A DNA stretch of 64,000 bases from Umezawaea beigongshangensis (GTDB taxonomy: Bacteria; Actinomycetota; Actinomycetes; Mycobacteriales; Pseudonocardiaceae), in assembly GCF_016464305.1 (NCBI RefSeq), contig NZ_JAEIOJ010000011.1, forward strand, positions 1 through 64,000, read 5' to 3'. The notes beneath the pieces were generated by a model. That model was not told where the DNA came from, did no database searches, and was given only the letters and a program-made list of their open reading frames with translations. The translations under genes were made by a program, and so were the position numbers. This document shows, piece by piece, positions 51,080-60,170 of the stretch. Each line of letters opens with the position of its first letter. The first letter of the stretch is position 1.

Positions 51080-52999
51080 ATGTCCGATTCCAGAACGCGG
51101 CGACGCTCTCTGTCGCGCAGACTCGTCACAGCGGTCACGGTCACGGCCACGGTGTGGGCCGCGACGGTCGCGGTCGTCGCGGCCCCGCAGGCGGAGGCCC
51201 AGGTGGAGCCGTCCGACGTCGTGGTCACCCTCGGTCCGGGCGCGAGCACCGAGGTGGCCAAGACGGTCACCACCCCGGAGGTTCCGCCCAATCCCGACCT
51301 GGTGTTCCTCGCCGACACCACCGGGAGCATGGGCGGCGCCATCGCCGACGTGCGGAACAACGCCGGTGCCGTGACCAGCGCGGTGCTCGACGCCGAACCG
51401 ACGGCGCAGTTCGCGGTGTCGGAGTACCGCGACGCCGGGGACCCGTTCGTCTTCCGCGTCAACCAGAACCTCACCGGCGACACCACCGCCGTGCAGAACG
51501 GGATCAACGCCTGGGTCGCCTCGGGCGGCGGCGACTTCCCCGAAGCCGCCATCACCGCGCTGTTCGAGATCGGCAGCGGTGCCATCGCGTTCCGCCCCGA
51601 CGGCACGCGGATCGTGGCGTGGTTCGGCGACGCACCGTCGCACGACCCCAGCCAGGGGCACACCCTGGCGGACGCGATCGCCGCGCTGCAGGCCGCCGAC
51701 GTCCGCGTCATCGCGGTCAACATGGGCTCGGCCGGCGCAGGACTGGACCAGGGCGGGCAGGCCACCGCGATCGTGAACGCCACCGGGGGCGTGCTGCTCA
51801 ACAACGTTCCGGCCGACCAGGTCGCGCAAGCCATCCTCGACGGCATCCAGGCCGTTCAGGTCACCGTCACACCCACGATCACCGCGTGCGACCCGCACCT
51901 GACCGTCGGGTTCGCACCCGCGAGCCGGGTCGTGAACAGCGGCGAGGACGCCACCTTCACCGAGACGATCACAGCAGCCCCCGGTACCCCGGCCGGCACC
52001 TACCACTGCACGGTCGACTTCCTGGTCGACGGCACCTCGCGGGGGTTCCTGGAGCACAACACCGTGCACGTGCCCGGCCTGTCCGTCGACGACATCACCG
52101 TCGCAGAGGGCAACACGGGCACCACGCCGGCCACCCTCGCGGTGACCCTGGACCGGCCCAGCCCCGACCCGGTGACGGTCGACTTCGCGACCGCCGACGC
52201 CACCGCGACCGCACCCGCGGACTACGTGGCGACCGCCGGCACCGTGACCTTCGCACCCGGACAGACCACCGCGCCGGTGACCGTGCCCGTCAACGGCGAC
52301 ACGGTGGACGAGCCGGACGAGACGTTCACCGTGACGCTGTCCGGGGCCAGCGGTGCGGCGATCACCGACCCGGTCGGTGTCGTCACGATCCTCGACGACG
52401 ACCGGGACGGGGTGTTCTCCTGCCGGGCCAGCGCCCTGAACCTCCTCGGCGTCGAGCCCGTGGTGGCCAACCCGGCCGACGTGCCGTGCGTGGACGACGA
52501 CACCACGCTGGCGCAGGTCGACCTGAACGCCGCGGCGCTGAGGGTGAGGGCCCGGGTCCTCTCCGCCGTCACCGACCAGACACCGGACGACCTGACCACG
52601 GCCTCGCCCGCCGCGGGTGACAACGCCACCGCGACCGCGCGGATCGACACGACCACCATCAGCACCCTCGGCCTGACCGTGGAACTGGGTGTGATCGAGT
52701 CCGAGGCCGTGGCCCGGTGCGTTCCCAGTGGCACGGGACTGGCCCCGCAGTTCTCGGGCAGCTCGACGATCGCCTCGCTCAAGATCAACGGTGTGCCGAC
52801 GACCGTCGGATCCGCGCCGATCACCATTCCGCTGGTGATCGGCTCACTGCGGCTCAACAGCACCGAGACCACGGCGACCTCGGTGACCCAGCGGGCCGTG
52901 GTGCTGGACACCCCGCTGGCCGACGTGGTCGTCGGTGAGGCGCACGCCGACGTCCACGGCACCGGCGCGCACCCCGGCGGCAACCCCTGCACCAGCTGA
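51080..52999 (+). CDS. Secreted VWA / Calx-beta / choice-of-anchor P protein
   Basis: 639 residues from ATG at 51080. Signal peptide 1-40 (after a twin-arginine-rich start SRTRRRSLSRRL). VWA domain about 70-265 with a MIDAS-like DTTGSMGG and later TRIVAWFGDAPSHDPSQGHT; a CARDB-like segment to about 335; a Calx-beta domain about 336-440 (DITVAEGNTGTTPATLAVTL, FATADATATAPADYVATAGT, DETFTVTLSGASGAAI); and a C-terminal choice-of-anchor P region (FSCRASALNLLGVEP). It is a multi-domain surface or extracellular adhesion-type protein with metal-dependent ligand binding. Confidence 0.85.
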   Translation: MSDSRTRRRSLSRRLVTAVTVTATVWAATVAVVAAPQAEAQVEPSDVVVTLGPGASTEVAKTVTTPEVPPNPDLVFLADTTGSMGGAIADVRNNAGAVTSAVLDAEPTAQFAVSEYRDAGDPFVFRVNQNLTGDTTAVQNGINAWVASGGGDFPEAAITALFEIGSGAIAFRPDGTRIVAWFGDAPSHDPSQGHTLADAIAALQAADVRVIAVNMGSAGAGLDQGGQATAIVNATGGVLLNNVPADQVAQAILDGIQAVQVTVTPTITACDPHLTVGFAPASRVVNSGEDATFTETITAAPGTPAGTYHCTVDFLVDGTSRGFLEHNTVHVPGLSVDDITVAEGNTGTTPATLAVTLDRPSPDPVTVDFATADATATAPADYVATAGTVTFAPGQTTAPVTVPVNGDTVDEPDETFTVTLSGASGAAITDPVGVVTILDDDRDGVFSCRASALNLLGVEPVVANPADVPCVDDDTTLAQVDLNAAALRVRARVLSAVTDQTPDDLTTASPAAGDNATATARIDTTTISTLGLTVELGVIESEAVARCVPSGTGLAPQFSGSSTIASLKINGVPTTVGSAPITIPLVIGSLRLNSTETTATSVTQRAVVLDTPLADVVVGEAHADVHGTGAHPGGNPCTS

Positions 53000-53037
53000 C
53001 TCCCGGTCACCGGAAACGTCCGCGTCCCAGCGGGACG

Positions 53038-53066
53038 GGCCGCCGCCACGACACCTGGCGGCGGCC
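53038..53066 (+). terminator. Hairpin terminator after the VWA gene
   Basis: A perfect 11-bp stem (53038-53048 with 53056-53066) and 7-base loop, 39 bases after the VWA stop. Confidence 0.6.
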
Positions 53067-53154
53067 ACCGGCACCGCGGTGGCCCCCGCCACGCCGCCGA
53101 AGCAGCCGCCGAGCGAAAGGGCGTTCGGCGGAGTCGTGCGCCCCGGACCACACC

Positions 53155-53373
53155 GCCCGAACTCCTGGCAGAACGGCGCTCGTCGCTGGGACCGAACTCG
53201 ACGTCCACGACGTACCAGCCGTCGACCCATCCGTGCTCGCACACCCGGTGACCGCGGGAGAGCTGGCTCAGGACCCGGCCGCCGGGGGCGTCCCGGTAGT
53301 TGGCCAGGTCGACGTCGACCTGGCACCAACTGCTGGGTACCGCCAACGCTGCCGCTGCTGAGGCGGTCCGCTG
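53155..53373 (-). pseudogene. Fragment resembling an SH3-type secreted domain
   Basis: A compact SH3-like stretch reads WCQVDVDLANYRDAPGGRVL, then GHRVCEHGWVDGWYVVDVEF: strand, RDAPG turn, GWY strand. It resembles bacterial SH3 domains of secreted actinobacterial proteins with one disulfide. No start codon with a signal peptide is found in this frame, and past the domain the frame continues into the antisense of the VWA gene. I take it as a truncated remnant, possibly a frameshifted small gene. Confidence 0.4.
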
Positions 53374-53740
53374 CGCTTCCGCGCCGGGCCCGCTCGGTGC
53401 CGAACTCGGGGTGAGACTCGTCGGCGCGGCGCGTCGACCACAGCCGCCCGACACGCGGAACCGCTGACCGGGCAGCGCTCCACGGTCCCCGCCGACGTCC
53501 GGGATCTGGGCGACGCGTGGCGGACTCGGCCGCGCTCCCGGCATCGCGCGTCACCACGTCCGCGTGGTGGACGCCCCGGCACCGCGACGGTCCCACCCGC
53601 GGGGTGACGAGCATTCCCCGGCGAGTGTGCTGTGGCGCGGTGGGAACCGGCCGGTGCTGCTGGTGGTGGAGCACCGCCGCACCCGGAGGCCTCCCGCGTT
53701 CGACCCGAGACGCCGTCGACGGCCCGATCGGGCGCCACGC

Positions 53741-53974
53741 CTACGACCGGCGGTCCCGGTTTCTCCGCCGCGCCGCTTCGAGCTGCTCGAAGCCTCCGAG
53801 CACCCTGACCCCGACGAGGGCGGCGGTCAGGAGGACGAGGAGGACGACGTGGGCCAGCCACCTCGCCTCGGGGGCGAGGACGCCCAGGACGACGCCGATC
53901 GCCGTGGACGTGACGATGCCTGCGACGGCCAGCAGCGTCCACGCCTTGCGGGACAGGGGCTTGCGCTGATTCAC
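53741..53974 (-). CDS. Small two-helix membrane protein
   Basis: 77 residues from GTG at 53974, with GGGAG six bases upstream. Two transmembrane segments (TLLAVAGIVTSTAIGVVLGV and LAHVVLLVLLTAALVGVRVL) between a basic start (NQRKPLSRKA) and a basic tail (ARRRNRDRRS). No family is recognised. Transcribed after another tiny membrane-protein gene 83 bases upstream; both could be subunits of one membrane assembly. Confidence 0.55.
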   Translation of the reverse strand: MNQRKPLSRKAWTLLAVAGIVTSTAIGVVLGVLAPEARWLAHVVLLVLLTAALVGVRVLGGFEQLEAARRRNRDRRS

Positions 53975-54057
53975 GGGATCTCCCGTCACCGGTTGTCCTT
54001 TCACCGTGGGCAGCACGGCCGACGAGGCTGCGCCGAGCGCGTGCGGTCCGTCGGGCC

Positions 54058-54270
54058 CTACTGCGAGCCGTCCTGGTTCTTCTTGCGCTGTGCGGAGATG
54101 CCCGCCCACCAGATGAAGAGCGTCATGCAGCCGGAGAGCAGCACTCTGATCGGCTCGACGACCAGACGCTCCTCCGACAACGAGGGCGCGAGCACCGTCG
54201 AGGACAGCCACATGAGCACCACGCACACGAACTGCACGCCTTCCGACCTGGTCTTCGGCAGAAGAGACAC
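54058..54270 (-). CDS. Small two-helix membrane protein
   Basis: 70 residues from GTG at 54270 (SLLPKTRSEGVQFVCVVLMW). Two hydrophobic segments (FVCVVLMWLSSTVLA and PIRVLLSGCMTLFIWWAGI) and a basic, hydrophilic end. No family is recognised. Same strand and size class as the gene at 53741, with which it probably forms a transcript. Confidence 0.5.
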   Translation of the reverse strand: MSLLPKTRSEGVQFVCVVLMWLSSTVLAPSLSEERLVVEPIRVLLSGCMTLFIWWAGISAQRKKNQDGSQ

Positions 54271-54639
54271 CGCGCACTTCCCTTGCCCTCGATGAGGACC
54301 CGCACTGTCGCGCAGGCCCCGGACGACCGTGACCGCACACCTCCCGGACTCGCCTGCGAGGGCGCTGCTCGTGTTCTCAGCGGTGTCGGTGTGTTCCCCT
54401 CGACGTAGCGGTGTCGGCACCGTGCCCGCTGTCGTGGCGAGCATCGGGTTCCCGGTTGTCGTGCTCGGGCAAACTCCGAGCACGACAACCGGGTGAGGTC
54501 CCGCGGGTCACCTGCGGCATCGGCCCAGCGGAGAGGGCCGGTGCCGGTTCAGCGTCCGTTGCGCCGCGGTCGTCGGCAGTCCTGAGCGCTCCCGGCTGGG
54601 CTGTCGCGGGTGGTCGGGGGCGAAGGGGTCAGCAGGTGA
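54271..54639. other. 369 bases without a gene
   Basis: TGCTCGGGCAAACTCCGAGCA near 54463-54483 is a short inverted repeat (TGCTCGG / CCGAGCA) directly followed by a second palindromic stretch with GACAACCGG. It probably marks a terminator or regulator site. Nothing else is recognised. Confidence 0.4.
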
Positions 54640-55221
54640 TCACCGACTTGGCCCGGCGGCTGCCCCGGCAGCCCGTTCGACCTCCGCCCGCCGCTTCTCC
54701 CAGAGCGCCGCGTCCCGGGCCGTGCCGTCCGCGTTCATCTCGACCTCGCCGTCCAGCTGCTCCCGCAGGACGTCGGCGTGCCCGGCGTGCCGGCTGGTCT
54801 CCGTGAGCACGTGGACCAGGACGTTGAACAGCATCACGTCGGGACGTGGCCACCAGGGCACGTGGCCCGGCGAGTCGACGGCGAGAGCGGCGATCGTCGC
54901 GTCGGCGTATTCCCAGACGCGTCGGTAGCGATCGGTGATGTCCTCGCGTGTCTCGTGCTCGGTGGCCCACATGTCGGTGCCGCGCTGTCCGAGGTCGTCC
55001 CACCGGGGGACGGGTTCGGGGAACGGCCGGTCGAAGACCTCGCCGAAGTACCGGGCCTCGGTCACCGACAGGTGCTTGACCAGACCGAGGAGGTTGGTTC
55101 CGGTCGAGGTCAGAGGACGGCGGACGTCGTACTCGGACAGCCCGTCGAGCTTCCGGAGCATCACCTCGCGGATCTCTCGCAGGTCGCTGTGCAGGTACTC
55201 CTTCGCGAAGTCGTCGATCAC
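54640..55221 (-). CDS. DinB-like protein, DUF664 family
   Basis: 193 residues from GTG at 55221. The four-helix DinB fold is shown by VKHLSVTEARYFGEVFDRP (first metal His) and HVLTETSRHAGHADVLREQL (the H-x3-H pair). DUF664 members in actinobacteria are probable mycothiol-dependent enzymes (transferases or dehalogenase-like). Single gene; 309 bases of apparently empty DNA lie between it and the next gene at 55531. Confidence 0.87.
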   Translation of the reverse strand: MIDDFAKEYLHSDLREIREVMLRKLDGLSEYDVRRPLTSTGTNLLGLVKHLSVTEARYFGEVFDRPFPEPVPRWDDLGQRGTDMWATEHETREDITDRYRRVWEYADATIAALAVDSPGHVPWWPRPDVMLFNVLVHVLTETSRHAGHADVLREQLDGEVEMNADGTARDAALWEKRRAEVERAAGAAAGPSR

Positions 55222-55530
55222 GAGTACGAGCGTGCACCACCAGCCCCGCACCCGCACGCGAGTTCGTCCGGGTGGTGGCATCGGCCGGGTCCACCGGCCT
55301 CGGGCCACCCCCCCCGTCACCACGCCGACGGGGTGTGATCCGTGGTCGGCCCCTGCCGGTCGATCCGGGGTGTCGGTGGAGAGGGGAGCGGGTTCCCCCG
55401 GTGAGATCGCGGTGTCGGAGACGGTGGTGAGCGCCGGGCAGCAGGGGACGGTCGGAGAGTGCTTCCAGACCGCCGTTCTCCCGGCGCGGGGGCGGCGGGC
55501 CGGGCCCCGGTCGACCGGTCGGGGGACTCC

Positions 55531-56250
55531 TCAGCGCTGCCAGACGGTGCCCCTGCGTTCGTAGTCGATCAGGTTCTCGACCCGTACGGCGAGGTCCGCG
55601 CCCAGCTCGCGCCGCACCAGGTGCAGGGCGAGGTCGATGCCGGAGGTGACGGCGGTCGCGGTGACCACGTCGCCGTCGTCCACCACACGGGCGTCCTTGA
55701 GCACGCCGCCGCGCTCGACGACGTCCGCCCTGGTGAGGTGGTGCGTGGTGCACGGCCGGCCGGTGAGCAGCCCGGCCTCGGCGAGCAGGATCGTCCCGGT
55801 GCACAGCGCGGAGACGGTCAGGCCGGGGCGGGGCGCGGCGCGCAGCGCGGCCGGGATCGTGCCCTTGGCGATCTCGCCCCAGATCCCGGGGCCGTTCTTC
55901 TGCCCGTAGCCGCCACCGGGCACCACGAGCAGATCAGCCTCGGCGGGCCTCAGGCTCTCGGCCACGATGATCTTCGTGCCGTGGAACGCGGTGACCTCGC
56001 CGGGCTGGTCCCCTGTCACCAGGGACACCGTCACGGCGCCGGAACTCATCCGGCCCGCGACCGAGAAGATCTCGTAGGGCCCGGTGTAGTCCAGTTCTTC
56101 CGCTCCGTCGAAGACGAGCACCTGGACGCGCAACGGGTTCTCCGCGGACCAGGAGGCGTTCGGAGCGGCCGCGGCTGCTGAGGCGGTGGTGGGGACGGCG
56201 GCGGCCAGCGGGACGACGGTGGCTGCGCTGAGCAGGGTTCGACGATTCAT
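55531..56250 (-). CDS. Exported DJ-1/PfpI family protein
   Basis: 239 residues from ATG at 56250. Residues 1-31 form a twin-arginine-like signal (NRRTLLSAATVVPLAAAVPT). The DJ-1/PfpI domain includes RVQVLVFDGAEELDYTGPYE, LLVVPGGGYGQ and the nucleophile elbow ALCTGTILLAEAGLL with the active Cys. It is related to isonitrile hydratase and the sensor half of GlxA regulators, but has no HTH and is predicted to be exported, which is unusual for this family. Confidence 0.83.
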   Translation of the reverse strand: MNRRTLLSAATVVPLAAAVPTTASAAAAAPNASWSAENPLRVQVLVFDGAEELDYTGPYEIFSVAGRMSSGAVTVSLVTGDQPGEVTAFHGTKIIVAESLRPAEADLLVVPGGGYGQKNGPGIWGEIAKGTIPAALRAAPRPGLTVSALCTGTILLAEAGLLTGRPCTTHHLTRADVVERGGVLKDARVVDDGDVVTATAVTSGIDLALHLVRRELGADLAVRVENLIDYERRGTVWQR

Positions 56251-56915
56251 GTCCGGGTAGTCGTCGTGCGGACGGTCGTGGTTCCCTCCGCCCGCGATCT
56301 TCTCCGACCGCGCGCTGGCGGCGCTGCTGATGCGCACGGTGCGGTCACCGCGACCGACCGACCGGCGGAGCCGACGGACACGCCGAGGTCCTCGGCGACC
56401 TGCGGCAACCGTTCCCCGGCCGCGCCGCCCTCCACCGCCACGTGCTTCGGCCGGCCGGTCCTGCCGAACCCGGTCGTCGTTCCCAGCACGTCCTCTTCGA
56501 TGTCGATCGCGGTGTCAGGTGCCCGGCCGGTACCTGCGGCGGTGGCCGTTGTCGTCCGACCGGCGTGATCTCCCGGAGCGGTGCGGGTGGTCACCGAGGC
56601 GATCGACGAACTCGACCGGGAGGTCTCGGTGGACTCCAGCACGGTGCGGGCTCACCGGCGCGCCGCCGGAGCTCGCCGCACGCCGACGGCCGCGGCGGGC
56701 ACGGGGGCGGCGACCGCGGCGGGCGTGCTGGCCGACAGGAGCTGCTCCACCCGCGCGATCCGCGTCCACCCGTGCCGACACACCCCGAACCCGTCCGGGT
56801 TCGTCACTGCCTCGCGAACACCGCGTCACCCAGCACCCGCACCCGCCCCTGGGAGACGGAACCGTCACCGTTGCTCTGATCCCGGTTCGCCGTCCCCCCG
56901 GGGGTCCGGCAGCGG
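56251..56915. other. 665 bases without a convincing gene
   Basis: Several long open frames exist in both strands, but all are arginine/proline or alanine/threonine-rich shadows without domain features. A minus-strand piece near 56420-56560 (DTAIDIEEDVLGTTTGFGRT) looks more natural but does not extend. No RNA or repeat was found. Confidence 0.4.
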
Positions 56916-57686
56916 TCAGGTGGAGAAGCCGCCGTCGGCGTTGATCGTCGAACCCGTGACGAACGCGGCCTCCGGGCTCGCCAGGTAGGCGACGAGGCCG
57001 GCGATCTCCTCGGCGGTTCCGTACCGGCCCACCGGCGTCGCCGGCAACATCGTCCGCGACGCGTGCCCGTCGGCGGGATTGGTCTCGGTGTCCACCGCGC
57101 CGGGCTGGACGACGTTGACCGTGATGCCCCTCGGCGCGAGTTCACGAGCCAGTCCGCGGCTCAGTCCGGCGAGCGCCGCCTTGGTCATGGAGTAGACCGC
57201 CATCTCCGGGAACGGGTTGCGGTCGGCGAACACGCTTCCGGTCGTGATGATCCGAGAACCCGGCCCCATGTGCTGCAGCGCAGCCTGCACCGCGACGAAC
57301 GCGCCGCGCACGTTGACCGCGACCATGCGGTCGAAGTCGTCCAGGCTCAGCTGCTCGGTGGCGGCGAACACCCCGATCCCCGCGTTGTTGACCAGGACGT
57401 CCAAGCCGCCGAACTCCTCGACGACGCGCGACACGGCCGCCCGGATCGCACGGGGGTCGGCGCTGTCCGCTTGAAGGGCGACGGCGCGTCCGCCCCGGCC
57501 GACGACGTCGGCGACCACCTCGTCTGCCGCTGTCGAGGAGGTGGAGCAGGTGATGGCGACGTTGCTGCCGTGGCGCGCGAGGCGGCGGGCGACGGCGGCG
57601 CCGATCCCGCGCGATCCACCGGTGATCAGCGCCGTCCGTCCGGCGAGGCGCTGGTCTCCCGAGAGGTTGTCGTCGATGGTGGTCAT
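56916..57686 (-). CDS. SDR family oxidoreductase
   Basis: 256 residues from ATG at 57686. Classical SDR: TGGSRGIGAAVARRL cofactor motif, NNAG (LVNNAGIGVFAA), catalytic Ser in ITTGSVFAD, YSMTK (Tyr-x-x-x-Lys) and VQPGAVDTETNPADG. NADP is favoured by Arg in SRGIG. The start overlaps the stop of the upstream NmrA-type gene by ATGA, so the two are coupled and probably controlled by the divergent MarR. Confidence 0.92.
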   Translation of the reverse strand: MTTIDDNLSGDQRLAGRTALITGGSRGIGAAVARRLARHGSNVAITCSTSSTAADEVVADVVGRGGRAVALQADSADPRAIRAAVSRVVEEFGGLDVLVNNAGIGVFAATEQLSLDDFDRMVAVNVRGAFVAVQAALQHMGPGSRIITTGSVFADRNPFPEMAVYSMTKAALAGLSRGLARELAPRGITVNVVQPGAVDTETNPADGHASRTMLPATPVGRYGTAEEIAGLVAYLASPEAAFVTGSTINADGGFST

Positions 57687-58630
57687 GCGGGCCTGACCGC
57701 CTCGACGTGCTGGGCCAGCCAGCTGCGGAAGGTCTGCAGCCGGGGGTTGAGGGTGCGGACCAGGTCCAGGTCGCGGGCGCTCACGAAGTCGTGCTCGCCC
57801 TCGACGTAGAACTGGAACATGTTGCCGAGCTCGTCACCCGCGGGCAGGCCCAGCGAGCGGAACTGGTCGTGGGTGAGCGGTCGGTGGTCGACCGGTTCGC
57901 CCAGCGCGTCGGCGAAGGCGGCGGCGTACTGCGCACCGGTCAGGTGCTCGCCCGCGATGCCCACGGTCTTGCCCGTGTAGTCGTCGCCCGCGGCGAACAC
58001 GCCGTGAGCGGTGCGACCGATGTCCTCAGCCGCGATGCCCGCCAGCCTGGACTCGCCGATCGGCAACGTGAGCACGAGCCGCCCGTCCTCGCCCCGCATC
58101 GGCCCGAAGCCCTGGGTGAACCCCTCCCAGTAGAAGGTGCTCCTCAGGTAGGTCGTGGGGACGCCCGAGTCGCGGAAGAACGCGTCCGCCTCGGCCTTGG
58201 CGTCGAAGTGCGGAACCGAGTAGCGGTCCTGCAGCACCGGCACCCGCTGGTCGGACACCGGGATCACCTCGCGGGTGTCCTCCAGGGTCGACCAGACGGC
58301 GTGGGCGACGCCGGCTGCCTTCACGGCCCGTGCGGCCGTCGCGGCCTGCGCCAGTTCGACGTCGGCGGACATGGACTCCCAGAAGTTGGTCACCACGTAG
58401 GCGCCGTGGGCACCGTCGAACGCCCTCCGCAGCGAGTCCTCGTCCTCCAGGCTCGCCTCGACCACCTCGGCACCGCGTTCGACCAACTGCCCGGCCTTCG
58501 CCGAGCTGGCGTTGCGGGTGATGGCTCGCACGGTGAAAGGACCGTCGGGGGCGTCCAAGATCGCCCTGACCAGACCCCCGCCCTGTGCGCCCGTCGAACC
58601 CAGCACTGCGATGATCTTCTTGTCGCTCAC
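57683..58630 (-). CDS. NmrA-like NAD(P)-binding oxidoreductase
   Basis: 315 residues from GTG at 58630 with GGGAG five bases upstream. Rossmann start (KKIIAVLGSTGAQGGGLVRA), RAITRNASSAKAGQLVERGA and GVPTTYLRSTFYWEGFTQGF; close to the NmrA/HSCARG redox-sensor group. Coupled to the SDR gene. Two palindromes lie between it and the divergent marR gene. Confidence 0.9.
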   Translation of the reverse strand: MSDKKIIAVLGSTGAQGGGLVRAILDAPDGPFTVRAITRNASSAKAGQLVERGAEVVEASLEDEDSLRRAFDGAHGAYVVTNFWESMSADVELAQAATAARAVKAAGVAHAVWSTLEDTREVIPVSDQRVPVLQDRYSVPHFDAKAEADAFFRDSGVPTTYLRSTFYWEGFTQGFGPMRGEDGRLVLTLPIGESRLAGIAAEDIGRTAHGVFAAGDDYTGKTVGIAGEHLTGAQYAAAFADALGEPVDHRPLTHDQFRSLGLPAGDELGNMFQFYVEGEHDFVSARDLDLVRTLNPRLQTFRSWLAQHVEAVRPA

Positions 58631-58650
58631 GAGCACTCCCTCTGCGATGT

Positions 58651-58691
58651 GGCCGCACCCGTGCGGCCACTTACCTAGTTGAACAGGTAAG
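58651..58691. promoter_or_regulatory. Adjacent palindromes in the NmrA-MarR intergenic region
   Basis: GGCCGCACCCGTGCGGCC (58651-58668) is a perfect 8-bp inverted repeat. Right next to it, CTTACCT / AGGTAAG (58670-58676 and 58685-58691) form a MarR-like inverted repeat with an 8-base spacer. Either could be the operator; the second has the 20-22-bp AT-centred shape MarR proteins prefer. Confidence 0.65.
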
Positions 58692-58782
58692 CGGCTCGGG
58701 CATTCCGCAGGAGATTGTGAGCTGGGTCACCAGTGGGGAGTCGCTCGTGCTCCCACCTGAGACGCACGTGGACCATTGACCC

Positions 58783-59256
58783 GTGACACGAGAACGAGGT
58801 GCGAAGAAGTCTCCGAGCGCAGCGGAACGCGGACCCGTCAGCCACGCGCTGTTCCGGGTGGTCCGGCTGCACCGGATGCTGGCCGGTCACCTCCTGCGCG
58901 ACCTGGGCCTGCACCGGGGTCAGGAACTGCTCCTGATGCACCTGTGGGATTCGGGTCCGGTGCGCCAGACGGAACTGATCGAGGTGCTGGACTCCGATTC
59001 GGCGACCATCACCAGGATGGTGCAGCGCTTGGAGAAGGCCGGTCTGGTCGAGCGGGCGCCCGATCCCCGCGACGGCCGGGCCACCCTGGTGTCCTCCACC
59101 TCCGCGGGCGACGCCTTGCGGGTGGAGATCGAAAGGATGTGGCACGACCTCGAGGCGTCGACCGTCGGCGACCTGCCCGCGACCACGCTGACCCCCCTGC
59201 TGGACGCGCTCGCCCAGATCGAGACCAACCTGTCGGCCGCGGTCACCAGGTCCTGA
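58783..59256 (+). CDS. MarR family transcriptional regulator
   Basis: 157 residues from GTG at 58783. The winged HTH (LGLHRGQELLLMHLWDSGPV, then LIEVLDSDSATITRMVQRLE and VERAPDPRDGRATLV) is complete, flanked by the dimerisation helices. It faces the NmrA-SDR pair with an inverted repeat between; probably a redox- or phenolic-responsive repressor. An insertion sequence begins only about six bases after its stop. Confidence 0.9.
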   Translation: MTRERGAKKSPSAAERGPVSHALFRVVRLHRMLAGHLLRDLGLHRGQELLLMHLWDSGPVRQTELIEVLDSDSATITRMVQRLEKAGLVERAPDPRDGRATLVSSTSAGDALRVEIERMWHDLEASTVGDLPATTLTPLLDALAQIETNLSAAVTRS

Positions 59257-59262
59257 CGGGCT

Positions 59263-60131
59263 TGGAACTCCTCACGGAATGATCTTGGAATAAGGTTGAT
59301 CATCGGCGCGTTGATCACGGTGTGAGGAAGGGCGAGCAGCTTCCCCGGATCGTGTCCGACGAGTTGTGGGCGCGGATCGAGCCGCTGCTCCCGCGTCGCG
59401 CCGACCATCCGGGACGCAAGCGGCTGGACGACCGCAAAGTGCTGTGCGGCGTCCTGTTCGTGCTCTGCACCGGCATCCCGTGGGAGTTCCTTCCCCAGGA
59501 ACTCGGCTCCGGCATGACCGCCTGGCGGCGGCTGCGGGACTGGCGCCACGCCGGCGTCTGGCAGCGATTGCACGAGAACCCGCTCGCCGAACTCAACGCC
59601 GCGAACGCGTTGGACTGGTCGAGGGCGGTGATCGACGGCTCGCACGTACGTGCCCTCAAAGGCGGCCCAAAACGGGTGCGAGCCCGGTTGACCGCGCCAG
59701 ATCGGGCTCGAAACACCACTTGATCACCGAAGGGCACGGCATCCCGCTGGCCGTGTCACTGACCGGCGGTAACCGCAACGACGTGACTCAGCTGATGCCG
59801 CTGATCGACAAGGTTCCGCCGGTGCGCGGCGAACGAGGTCGGCCCCGGTTCCGTCCTGACGCGTTGTACGCCGACCGCGGCTACGACCACGACAAGTACC
59901 GCACGCTGGTGCGTGACAAGGGCATCACACCGGTGATCGCTCGCCGCGGCAGCGGGCACGGCTCCGGGCTGGGCGTGTACCGCTGGGTTGTCGAGCAGAC
60001 CTTCGCGCTGCTGCACTGGTTTCGCCGCCTGCGGATCCGCTGGGAGATCCGCGACGACATCCACGAAGCCTTCCTCACCCTCGGATGGCGCTGATCTGCT
60101 GGCGACGCCTGAACTCCCAGTAGGAGTTTCA
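59263..60131 (+). mobile_element. IS5-family insertion sequence
   Basis: About 0.87 kb. Short imperfect terminal repeats: left TGGAACTCCT (59263-59272) and right AGGAGTTTCA (60122-60131), which read as complements except for one base. The ends are approximate and no target duplication was confirmed. Encodes one transposase over two frames. It lies between marR and a methyltransferase gene. Confidence 0.7.
59322..60094 (+). CDS. IS5-family transposase in two overlapping frames (programmed -1 frameshift likely)
   Basis: The first frame (59322-59723, 133 residues) has the N-terminal domain (LWARIEPLLPRRADHPGRKR; GVLFVLCTGIPWEFLPQELG) and the first catalytic Asp (AVIDGSHVRA). The second frame continues KHHLITEGHGIPLAVSLTGG, then LYADRGYDHDKYRTLV (second Asp), and VVEQTFALLHWFRRLRIRWE with the catalytic Glu. 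The join lies at a slippery CCAAAAC at about 59667-59673; a -1 slip there gives a continuous protein of about 257 residues, the normal expression mode of many IS5 (IS427-group) elements. Confidence 0.85.
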
Positions 60132-60170
60132 CGACAGGCACGGCCAACATTGACAGCCCGGTGGCCGACC

